The notes under the pieces are model-generated. The model was given only the letters and a program-made list of their open reading frames with translations. It was not told the origin of the DNA and searched no databases. Shown piece after piece: positions 1-5,528 of a DNA stretch of 5,528 bases. A program made the translations under genes and the position numbers. The DNA is from Candidatus Thalassarchaeaceae archaeon (lineage in GTDB: Archaea > Thermoplasmatota > Poseidoniia > Poseidoniales > Thalassarchaeaceae): NCBI GenBank assembly GCA_030747475.1, contig JASLKO010000230.1, positions 1 to 5,528 on the forward strand, given 5' to 3'. The stretch's first letter is position 1; each line of letters starts with the position of its first letter.

Positions 1-1263
1 ATCGGGTTGTTGTCTCCAATGAACACCTGAATCATCGACAAATGTTGGAAGGCCTTCACTATCCGGGGCTTCAACTGTCGAATCCCAAATATCTTCGACG
101 ACCTGGTTCTCATCGCCCAACTTTTTACCAACGATCATTCCGAGAAGCAAGGCTAGAATGAATCCACCCGAGCCAACAAGGGCAATGGTCAATGAGAGAC
201 TGAAAATTAGCGGTGTTGGTTCATAATCAGCCCCTTCAGAGACTGCGGGCCAACGCTCAGAATCGCCACTTGCATTGAGAACATCCAAACTTGCATCCGA
301 AGCCGGTGGCAATCGAATTACATTCATTGCATGGGTTGTTTGACGACCTTGTGCACTGGTCAATGTGGCCCGAACCTTGTGAACACCAGGGCTCCACATT
401 GTACATTCGAGAATTTCGTTGTCTTCGTATGTGGTCACATCTTGGGTCGGATCGACAACATCCCAGAGGACGGAGACTTCAGCCAATTGAGTATCCGCTG
501 TTGGAACGATTTCCAAATTGCAAGGTGTACCAGACTCAGTATTACGACCTGTTTGATTGACAATGAAAGCGGGAGGTGGGTGCACACGGATGACAAATGA
601 AAGTGTCTCTGTTGCTGACATGCCCAATCCATTTCGATAATGCTCGGTCACAGTGTAATCCCCTGCAGGCCAACGACTGCAATCAAGAGGCGTTTCGTAT
701 TCACCAACCAACCAAGGAATTCCTTGAATGGAAACCGTTCCCATCACGTCGTAATGTGCTCCAACCAAATCGGTGGACACTCGATGGATGAGACATGTAT
801 CCCCTGTGTAAATCCAATCTTCTGCTTCCAATTGCATCGACAATTGAGGAGGTGTTAGACTGGCAACCAATTCATGAATCCCCAAATCCTCATCGTGAGT
901 TAGCAAACCAGATTCCATATCCCATACACGCAGGGTAATTTGGAATTCGCCATCTTCCCAAGCCTTCACTGTGGAATTGATGATTAGAGACTCACCACTG
1001 TCGAGCGTAGTGTTGTTCCAGAACGAAATGGCCATATCCCCGTTGTCTGCAATGACCTCAACAGCAACCACTGCATAGGGGGCGTTTGTTCCAATTGACG
1101 CGATGACACGAATTAAATCAAGTTCACCATCATAATTCTCGTCGATTGCGATGGCTCCAGATCCGGCCACGACAATATGACTTTCATCTTGAGCGCTAGC
1201 AACTGTGGCCAACATCGGTAGCATCAAAGCAACCATTGCAAAAGCCATGAGGCGTTTGTGCAT
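1..1263 (-). CDS. Membrane-anchored surface protein with Ig-like domains, C-terminus missing
   Basis: The frame is open from the ATG at 1263 to the window edge (421 codons, no stop), so the C-terminus lies outside. Residues 1-24 look like a signal peptide: MHKR, a hydrophobic stretch, then ASA before Gln25. Residues 25 to about 345 are beta-rich and without a recognised enzyme motif. Two consecutive domains share one plan: C157 to C195 and C248 to C287, each second Cys followed by x-x-W-x-x-G (W198/G201, W290/G293) and ending in Pro-rich linkers. I read these as Ig-like or PKD-like folds with one disulfide each. Sequons lie at N83, N84, N96, N236 and N330. Residues 352-378 form one hydrophobic helix followed by KK, so the tail (380 onward, acidic, ending in HWRQQPD at the edge) should be cytoplasmic. 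The start is fixed by a strong SD and TGATG coupling to the upstream repeat-protein gene. No specific function is recognised; a structural or ligand-binding surface role is inferred. Confidence 0.88.
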   Translation of the reverse strand, partial: MHKRLMAFAMVALMLPMLATVASAQDESHIVVAGSGAIAIDENYDGELDLIRVIASIGTNAPYAVVAVEVIADNGDMAISFWNNTTLDSGESLIINSTVKAWEDGEFQITLRVWDMESGLLTHDEDLGIHELVASLTPPQLSMQLEAEDWIYTGDTCLIHRVSTDLVGAHYDVMGTVSIQGIPWLVGEYETPLDCSRWPAGDYTVTEHYRNGLGMSATETLSFVIRVHPPPAFIVNQTGRNTESGTPCNLEIVPTADTQLAEVSVLWDVVDPTQDVTTYEDNEILECTMWSPGVHKVRATLTSAQGRQTTHAMNVIRLPPASDASLDVLNASGDSERWPAVSEGADYEPTPLIFSLSLTIALVGSGGFILALLLGMIVGKKLGDENQVVEDIWDSTVEAPDSEGLPTFVDDSGVHWRQQPD

Positions 1264-3704
1264 CAGAAATCACCTCCATCGCCAAACAAGTCCGTTTCAG
1301 ATTGGTTTTTTGCGGACATTCGAACTGTAAAGAGTGTCACCAAGAAGATGAAAAGTGGCCACGCGAAGGTCAGCAAGCTTGAAGTCGGGCTTGATCCCAT
1401 GAGCGCCAATTGACTTCGAACGGCTCCATAGTCATCCGAAAAACCATCCCCATTTCCATCGGGGCAACCCTGAACGTCAATGGTTGACTTCCCAGATTCC
1501 ATCGGGCAATCATCACGGATTGCACCAATTGGATTGTCTCCAAAACCATCGCGATCCGCATCAGCCCATTGAACACGGTTCTTTGGGAACGCATCTGCTT
1601 CACCATCTGGTGACGCTTGCCATTCATCATCAGCATCTGAATATCCATCTCCATCTGTATCTGGGCAACCCAAACGGTCGATGACGGATACACCAGCACT
1701 CATCAAGGCGTTTGGACATTTGTCAGCTTGGTGTCCATCGGGATTGTCACCAAAGCCATCACGATCTGCATCCAACCATTGTGTCGCATCATGTGGGAAT
1801 CGATCACCTTGGTCGGACCAACCATCACCATCGGTATCAGTACATCCGAATCGATCACCACGGCTGGTGCCAGGTGTATCTCGACATCGGTCACCTTCCA
1901 ATCCCGTTTGCTCATCTCCAAAGCCATCACCATCCGCATCTTCCCACTGGGAAGGTTCGTCTGGGAAGGCATCTGCTTGGCCTGCTGGATGTGGCAACCA
2001 ACCCAATTCGATATTGGGGTCGCTTGATCCGTCGGCATCGCTGTCAGGGCAACCCCAACGGTCACGTGTACTGGTGCCGGATGTTGTCACACAAGAATCT
2101 GGACGCCATACTCCATCGCCCTGATTGTCACCGTATCCATCACCATCAACATCGTGCCATTGCGTGACACAAAGGTCACCACACTCCGCATTCAATCCAC
2201 CAGGGAATGCATCGGCAAATCCTTCTGGATGAGCGGGCCAATCTAAATCAGGATTTGAATATCCATCGCCATCGGCATCCGGGCAACCATATCGATCATG
2301 CATCGATGAACCGGGTCGTGAAATGCAGGAGTCGGCTTCATTTCCACTGGCATTGTCACCAAAGCCATCGCGGTCATAATCCGCCCATTGAGTTTCATCT
2401 TCTGTAAAATTATCAGCTTGCCAATCGCCATCACGATTGTTGTCACCATATCCGTCGCCATCGGTATCCCACCATTGGGTTGGATTGTCTGGGAAATGGT
2501 CTGGATTGGTCCCTGATGCATTGTCACCGAAGCCATCACGATCTCGATCTGCATGTTGAGTTGGATTGTCGTCGAAGGCATCCGCATTGTCAAATTCCCA
2601 TGTCCAATTTCCACTCGGTGCAGACCAACCATCGCCATCCAAATCGGGACAGCCCATGCGGTCTTCGAATGAATAACCTGTCTCCAATGGGCAGAAATCA
2701 GGACTGGTTGCATTTACTACAAATTCTCCAACGCCCATTTCCTCATGGGAATCATTCCACTCTGGATCGGCCCAATTGTCACCATATCCGTCAACATCCC
2801 AATCGGACCACTGTGTTGCATCTTCCCAGAATGCGTCGCCCCCATCTGCTGTCGTCCAAACAGGGCCCCATTCACCCCATTGGTCGGGGTCCGACCAACC
2901 GTCATTGTCACGATCGGGACAGCCATATCGATCTTCAAAGGAATCGCCCCATTCAATGGCACATTGATCACCATTGACACCGCCGGGGTTGTCCCCGTAG
3001 CCATCTTGATCTTGGTCAGCCCACTGTGAATCTTCTTCTGGGAATTCATCCCCATCATTTGACCAGCCATCATCATCATTGTCTAAGCAACCGTTTCGGT
3101 CCTCATCAGATGTTCCGAATTCCTCTGGACAGTCATCGTTACTATCGACAAATCCATCTTCATCACTGTCTCGATAAGTGGTGTCAATAGTTGCGCTAAT
3201 CGTATAATCAAAGGCATCGTCACAGTCGGTGTCTGTTGACTTAATTTGGACATACCAAGTGGTCGTTCCCGTCAATGGCCCTCCCCAATTTGCATCGGCA
3301 GGATTGATGAGAATCGTTGTTGAAGAACTGCCATCACTGGCAATGGAACTTTCATGCCATTCAGTTTCACTGGAATCGCGGAATTTGACCTTGCCTGCCC
3401 AATGATCGGTCCAGAATACCCAGCAGCTATCCCCGGTGTTGGAACCCCAAGAACCGTCGACGGTAATTGAGACACGATCGCCATTCAGTAGGTCGATACG
3501 CCACCAATCGTTGGAATCTCCACCTGCATCAACGGAACCCGTTCCACTGCTTCCATCCATCAACATCGTGGCTGATGCTGCATCATCATCTGCTAGAACC
3601 GAAGGCATGCTGGAAAACAACATGCAGATGATGATAGCCGCGGCGAGGGCGCGCTTCGGAATCGATACTCGAGTGGACATCGGGTGCCGGAGGCACCCGC
3701 ACAC
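1263..3704 (-). CDS. Secreted/anchored acidic protein: PPC-like domain plus thrombospondin type 3-like repeats
   Basis: This is an 813-residue protein numbered from a GTG at 3704. Residues 9-38 look like a signal peptide (basic start, AAAIIICMLF core, VLA before Asp39). Residues 39-177 resemble a bacterial/archaeal pre-peptidase C-terminal (PPC) beta domain: GSVDAGGDSNDWWRIDLLNG followed by alternating strands, with Cys near its middle and end. Residues 178-760 are ten Asp-rich modules of D-x-D-x-D-G-(Y/F/W) type, as in thrombospondin type 3 repeats, which bind calcium. Residues 775-794 form a membrane helix with Arg795/Lys799 after it, so the body should face outward. The role is probably as a rigid calcium-stabilised stalk or adhesin; no catalytic motif is seen. 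Start is uncertain: GTG 3704 has AGGGG eleven bases upstream, whereas ATG 3680 (residue 9) gives a cleaner signal peptide and leaves the hairpin at 3681-3699 untranslated. The stop overlaps the next gene's ATG. Confidence 0.9.
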   Translation of the reverse strand: MCGCLRHPMSTRVSIPKRALAAAIIICMLFSSMPSVLADDDAASATMLMDGSSGTGSVDAGGDSNDWWRIDLLNGDRVSITVDGSWGSNTGDSCWVFWTDHWAGKVKFRDSSETEWHESSIASDGSSSTTILINPADANWGGPLTGTTTWYVQIKSTDTDCDDAFDYTISATIDTTYRDSDEDGFVDSNDDCPEEFGTSDEDRNGCLDNDDDGWSNDGDEFPEEDSQWADQDQDGYGDNPGGVNGDQCAIEWGDSFEDRYGCPDRDNDGWSDPDQWGEWGPVWTTADGGDAFWEDATQWSDWDVDGYGDNWADPEWNDSHEEMGVGEFVVNATSPDFCPLETGYSFEDRMGCPDLDGDGWSAPSGNWTWEFDNADAFDDNPTQHADRDRDGFGDNASGTNPDHFPDNPTQWWDTDGDGYGDNNRDGDWQADNFTEDETQWADYDRDGFGDNASGNEADSCISRPGSSMHDRYGCPDADGDGYSNPDLDWPAHPEGFADAFPGGLNAECGDLCVTQWHDVDGDGYGDNQGDGVWRPDSCVTTSGTSTRDRWGCPDSDADGSSDPNIELGWLPHPAGQADAFPDEPSQWEDADGDGFGDEQTGLEGDRCRDTPGTSRGDRFGCTDTDGDGWSDQGDRFPHDATQWLDADRDGFGDNPDGHQADKCPNALMSAGVSVIDRLGCPDTDGDGYSDADDEWQASPDGEADAFPKNRVQWADADRDGFGDNPIGAIRDDCPMESGKSTIDVQGCPDGNGDGFSDDYGAVRSQLALMGSSPTSSLLTFAWPLFIFLVTLFTVRMSAKNQSETDLFGDGGDF
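1269..1277 (-). promoter_or_regulatory. Strong Shine-Dalgarno site inside the end of the upstream gene
   Basis: The minus strand reads GGAGGTGAT, then TTCTG, then the ATG at 1263. This matches the canonical archaeal anti-SD complement in full and decides the start of the downstream surface-protein gene. It lies inside the last codons of the repeat-protein gene (Gly-Gly-Asp-Phe-stop), whose TGA overlaps the ATG by one base. Translation of the two genes is therefore expected to be coupled, with no separate promoter needed. Confidence 0.85.
1425..3173 (-). repeat. Ten tandem TSP3-like modules in the coding sequence
   Basis: Module limits in protein residues are 178-228, 229-299, 300-384, 385-411, 412-440, 441-516, 517-587, 588-643, 644-713 and 714-760. 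Most modules begin with x-D-x-D-x-D-G-(F/Y)-G-D-N and end in (T/S/V)-Q-W; module 3 ends in TQH and the last lacks the ending. Eight modules contain a second Asp motif preceded by a Cys pair, usually C-x13-C with G-x-S and D-R-x-G-C inside. Modules 4 and 5 are short and have only the first motif. At DNA level the repeats are imperfect (recurrent ccatcacgatc-like and attgtcacc-like words), which points to old duplication rather than a recent expansion. Confidence 0.88.
3681..3699 (-). other. Perfect hairpin directly upstream of ATG 3680
   Basis: The sequence CGGGTGCC-TCC-GGCACCCG (minus strand) forms a perfect GC-rich 8-bp stem with a 3-base loop and touches the ATG at 3680. It is either 5' leader RNA structure or, if the GTG at 3704 is used, lies within codons 2-8. 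No T-run follows, so it is not an ordinary terminator. Its role is unknown. It could modulate ribosome access to the repeat-protein gene or be a protein-binding palindrome in the DNA. Confidence 0.7.
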
Positions 3705-3734
3705 GTAAGGCTATTCCCCTCAACATGCTCATTG

Positions 3735-3746
3735 AAAAATGAAAAA
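3735..3746 (-). terminator. T-rich stretch after the glycosyltransferase gene
   Basis: On the minus strand, nine bases after the glycosyltransferase stop codon, two T5 runs separated by CA follow each other. Oligo-T tracts of this sort are known to end archaeal transcription without a hairpin. The same stretch (TATTTTT) could instead act as an AT-rich promoter element for the repeat-protein gene about 40 bases downstream. The two readings cannot be separated from sequence alone. Confidence 0.4.
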
Positions 3747-3755
3747 TACCCAAGA

Positions 3756-4502
3756 TTAGAGTTCGGTATTTTCATCCGGGCCCCAGTCTGAACGGGTCCG
3801 ATTGATGCCCAGTCGTTTGGCGAATAAGAAGCGGAAATTCAACCAACCATCGCCCCAGGTGTTAATCTCTGCATCACCCACTCGCACCCGATAAGGCACG
3901 CTGACTTCGATGGCTTTCTTGCGTCCAAACACACGACGTGCATTGATTTTCATTTCCTCGGAAAGAGGCATGCCATCATGGGTGGGTCGCATCTTCTTAT
4001 TCTCCATGATATCCTTCCAAAAGACCCACATTCCACTCTGTGAATCATGAATCCCATACCAGTAGAGCATTCGAGCGGTTACGGACAAGCCCCAGTTTCC
4101 AACTCCATGAAGTCCGGACATGGCCCCATCTTCAGCACGGCGAAGACGGTCACAAGTGATGAATTTCAAATCCTCTTCAACCAATTTACGAACCAAACCC
4201 GGAACTTCTTCACCAGGATATATGCAATCAGCATCGAGTGTCACAATGATTTCACCGGGGGCAAGGGCAAAACCGGTTCGGTATGCACGGCCATATCCCT
4301 TTCGAGGTTCCATGACGACCCAAGCACCTTCTTCGGCAGCCAGTTCGCGAGTGCGATCTGTGGAATTTCCATCAACGATTAGGAAATCGAGTTTTTTGCA
4401 CCAGCCATCGTTCGGAATTGAACGTATGGTGTCGACAATTGCAGCTTCTTCATTTCGGGTTGGAATTACAACCGTTACATGGACAGGTAGAGTATCTGAC
4501 AT
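3756..4502 (-). CDS. Family 2 glycosyltransferase, dolichol/polyprenol-phosphate sugar synthase-like
   Basis: The 248-residue protein has the GT-A fold signature of family 2 enzymes. These include VVIPTRNEE at 11-19, LIVDGNSTDRT at 41-51 (nucleotide binding), KGYGRAYRTG at 68-77, the metal-binding D-A-D at 90-92, and D-S-Q-S-G at 153-157. SEEMKINA at 181-188 resembles the acidic region of the active site, and the strand PYRVRVGDAEINTWGDGW at 203-220 carries the usual R-x-G-x-x-x-x-N-x-W-x-D-G pattern. These together fit enzymes that move a sugar from a nucleotide donor to a dolichol/polyprenol phosphate. No membrane helix is evident, so it would work at the inner face of the membrane. The sugar cannot be read from the sequence. 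The ATG at 4502 has no in-frame start just upstream. The gene is divergent from the family 4 glycosyltransferase and lies upstream of the surface-protein pair, so it may serve surface or N-glycan synthesis. Confidence 0.92.
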   Translation of the reverse strand: MSDTLPVHVTVVIPTRNEEAAIVDTIRSIPNDGWCKKLDFLIVDGNSTDRTRELAAEEGAWVVMEPRKGYGRAYRTGFALAPGEIIVTLDADCIYPGEEVPGLVRKLVEEDLKFITCDRLRRAEDGAMSGLHGVGNWGLSVTARMLYWYGIHDSQSGMWVFWKDIMENKKMRPTHDGMPLSEEMKINARRVFGRKKAIEVSVPYRVRVGDAEINTWGDGWLNFRFLFAKRLGINRTRSDWGPDENTEL

Positions 4503-4516
4503 GACATCCCCATGCC

Positions 4517-4534
4517 TCGGACCTATAGGTCCGA
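4517..4534. promoter_or_regulatory. 18-base perfect palindrome, operator or leader hairpin
   Basis: TCGGACCTATAGGTCCGA is identical to its own reverse complement. As DNA it could be an operator for a dimeric regulator. As RNA it folds into a 7-bp stem with a TATA loop. On the minus strand it ends at GAGG and lies 14 bases before the ATG of the family 2 glycosyltransferase, so it could also affect translation start there. Confidence 0.5.
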
Positions 4535-4577
4535 TTTGAATGCAACCGTTGCCGATTAAAGCGGATTGATTGAAAAC

Positions 4578-4595
4578 TAGGTGCCTTCAGGCCTA
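4578..4595 (+). other. Imperfect hairpin upstream of the family 4 glycosyltransferase
   Basis: TAG-GT-GCC-TTCA-GGC-CTA forms a stem of 3+3 pairs with a two-base bulge, and sits four bases before the SD site at 4599. The core GGTGCCTTCAGGC is close to GGTGCCTCCGGC in the minus-strand hairpin before the repeat-protein gene, which suggests a recurring element rather than chance. Its function is unknown. Confidence 0.4.
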
Positions 4596-4598
4596 TTT

Positions 4599-4606
4599 GG
4601 AGGGTG
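4599..4606 (+). promoter_or_regulatory. Shine-Dalgarno site that favours a CTG start at 4611
   Basis: GGAGGGTG is a near-canonical SD. GGAGG ends seven bases before CTG 4611 and nineteen bases before the first in-frame ATG at 4623. The surface-protein gene on the other strand has nine bases between GGAGG and its ATG, so the spacing here fits CTG 4611 far better than ATG 4623. Confidence 0.6.
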
Positions 4607-4610
4607 TGAC

Positions 4611-5528
4611 CTGCATATCGCAATGTTGTCCGGAGAATACCCCCCAAGATGGGGTGGCATGGGCTCTACAGTGTTCCATTTAGCGGGTGCGCTGGTCAAG
4701 CAAGGTCATCGGGTCACAGTCATCACAAGACGTGACAAAAGTGTCGAACGAAATCCGAAAAAAATACCACAGCAAAAAGGTGTTTCAGTTCTTTCAGTAA
4801 AATGGGCACCTTTACCGATGGCATTTACTGTGTCCTACGGGAAATGGGCGCTGAGAGAACTCTTGCGAATTCACCGTAAGGATCCTTTTGATGCTGTGCA
4901 CGTTCATGCACCGATGATATCTTGGAAAGAGAAACAATATCGCATGGTTCGGGAAAAAGTTGGCCCCGTTGTCACCAGTTTACATGGCTCATGGTTGGGC
5001 GAGCGTGATGGAATGACTCGAGCTGCCAAACATGGGGAATCTGCAGTATGGAAAAACCCCAATGATTTGGCCATATTGTTGACCGCAAAGCACTATGCGA
5101 AATATGAGAAAGCAGCCGTTCGAGCTTCGACCACTTGTGTGGCCAACTCTGAGGCTACAAAAGCAGATTTTGAAGCGCGATATGACCCCCCGGAGAATTG
5201 GCATTGCGAGGTGGTTCGATGGGGTGTGGATACGAACATGTTTGTCCCACTCGATCGAGATCATGAAGACACCATGATTGCGCATGAAGAAATTCGCAAT
5301 CGATATGGTGAGCCTGATGAAAATGCACTCGCAGGATTATCAAATACAGAAACGCCACTGATATTGGCAGTAGGTCGTTTGGTTGCGCGCAAGGGATACA
5401 AAACACTACTCAAAGCAATGCCCGGGGTTTTGGAGGCACATCCAAAAGCGCATCTCGTCATTGTCGGACGTGGACATATGAAGCGAACTTTGGAGCGACA
5501 AGCCAAGCGACTGGGCGTTGCTGAATCA
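4611..5528 (+). CDS. Family 4 glycosyltransferase, C-terminus missing
   Basis: The frame is open for 306 codons from CTG 4611 to the right edge, so the last part of the protein is outside. The N-terminal Rossmann domain begins HIAMLSGEYPPRWGGMGS (residues 2-19), the usual GT-B start with strand, E-(Y/F)-P-P and a glycine loop for the nucleotide sugar. HVHAP and LHGSW follow as typical strand ends. The second domain opens with AVGRL (253-257) and R-K-G (260-262), the conserved Arg and Lys that contact the donor phosphates, and LVIVGRG lies at 282-288. The E-x7-E motif should come just after the edge. The enzyme presumably moves a sugar from a nucleotide donor to a lipid-linked or surface glycan; substrate unknown. 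Start: stop TAG at 4578 limits the frame. GTG 4581 lies in a hairpin, ATG 4623 is too far from the SD and cuts into the first strand, so CTG 4611 is preferred; automatic annotation would give 4623 or 4581. Confidence 0.9.
   Translation, partial: MHIAMLSGEYPPRWGGMGSTVFHLAGALVKQGHRVTVITRRDKSVERNPKKIPQQKGVSVLSVKWAPLPMAFTVSYGKWALRELLRIHRKDPFDAVHVHAPMISWKEKQYRMVREKVGPVVTSLHGSWLGERDGMTRAAKHGESAVWKNPNDLAILLTAKHYAKYEKAAVRASTTCVANSEATKADFEARYDPPENWHCEVVRWGVDTNMFVPLDRDHEDTMIAHEEIRNRYGEPDENALAGLSNTETPLILAVGRLVARKGYKTLLKAMPGVLEAHPKAHLVIVGRGHMKRTLERQAKRLGVAES

Larger units (their letters stand above)
4503..4610. promoter_or_regulatory. Divergent intergenic region between two glycosyltransferases
   Basis: This 108-base gap must hold the start signals of both glycosyltransferase genes. 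AT-rich stretches suitable as weak TATA elements are GATTAAAG near 4554 and GATTGAAAACTAG near 4567-4579, but no strong BRE/TATA pair stands out. The gap also holds an 18-base perfect palindrome (4517-4534), a smaller inverted repeat GCAAC-C-GTTGC (4542-4552), two direct copies of CCGATT exactly 21 bases apart (4531 and 4552), and a hairpin before the plus-strand gene. Shared regulation of the two genes is plausible, but this is inferred. Confidence 0.55.

Noticed and set aside
291..858. Plus-strand open frames at 291-560, 331-600, 597-791 and 640-858
   Set aside because: They are antisense to a minus frame open for 421 codons with a strong SD, a signal peptide and a membrane helix. None has an RBS or a recognisable domain.
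1263..1280. G-G-D-F at the C-terminus of the repeat protein as a GGDEF-like motif
   Set aside because: It is only the translation of the GGAGGTGAT ribosome binding site of the next gene; no diguanylate cyclase domain is present.
1484..2977. Long plus-strand open frames opposite the repeat protein, such as 1681-2124, 1712-2167 and 2480-2977
   Set aside because: They arise because the Asp/Gly-rich repeats leave few stops in the other frames. Their products are His/Pro/Ser-rich with no domain, and the minus frame has a signal peptide, a repeat logic and a membrane helix.
1370..3079. Minus-strand frames such as 2243-2713, 1703-2065 and 2717-3079, rich in Met and Ile
   Set aside because: These are frame-shifted readings of the same repeats (Asp-Gly codons read as Met or Trp), not separate genes.
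1425..3173. Repeats considered as a CRISPR array or DNA satellite
   Set aside because: The repeat units are imperfect, vary in length and keep the reading frame with a protein motif, so they are protein repeats.
4120..4539. Plus-strand 139-residue open frame opposite the family 2 glycosyltransferase
   Set aside because: The minus strand shows the full set of family 2 glycosyltransferase motifs; the plus product is low-complexity and matches nothing.
4989..5506. Minus-strand open frames at 4989-5285, 5155-5406 and 5261-5506
   Set aside because: They are antisense to the family 4 glycosyltransferase, whose VGRL, RKG and LVIVGRG motifs are clear on the plus strand.

Overview
The window most resembles a genome fragment from an uncultivated marine archaeon of the Marine Group II / Poseidoniales type (Thermoplasmatota). 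This is inferred from gene style only: a long acidic secreted protein built of Asp-rich calcium-binding-type repeats, single-pass surface proteins anchored at the C-terminus, an archaeal-type polyprenol-phosphate glycosyltransferase, and strong GGAGGTGAT-type ribosome binding sites. No rRNA or other marker gene is present, so the assignment is moderate.

Layout. Positions 1-1263 (minus) hold a membrane-anchored protein with a signal peptide, beta-rich Ig-like domains and a C-terminal membrane helix; it runs off the left edge before its stop. It is translationally coupled (TGATG) to the upstream gene at 1263-3704 (minus), which encodes an 813-residue secreted or anchored protein with an N-terminal PPC-like domain, ten thrombospondin-type-3-like modules and a C-terminal membrane helix. 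After a short intergenic stretch with two T5 runs comes a family 2 glycosyltransferase at 3756-4502 (minus). A 108-base divergent intergenic region with several inverted repeats separates it from a family 4 glycosyltransferase starting near 4611 (plus), which is cut by the right edge.

How they may work together. The two minus-strand surface proteins are probably made together in a fixed ratio and may sit next to each other on the cell surface. Both carry N-X-S/T sequons in their predicted outer parts, and both neighbouring genes are glycosyltransferases. A locus for a glycosylated cell-surface structure is therefore a reasonable inference, but not one the sequence proves. The least ordinary points are the modular architecture of the repeat protein (C-x13-C modules, two cysteine-free short modules, all extracellular sequons confined to the middle), the hairpins in front of three genes, and the likely CTG start of the family 4 glycosyltransferase. 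No RNA genes, CRISPR arrays or mobile elements were seen.
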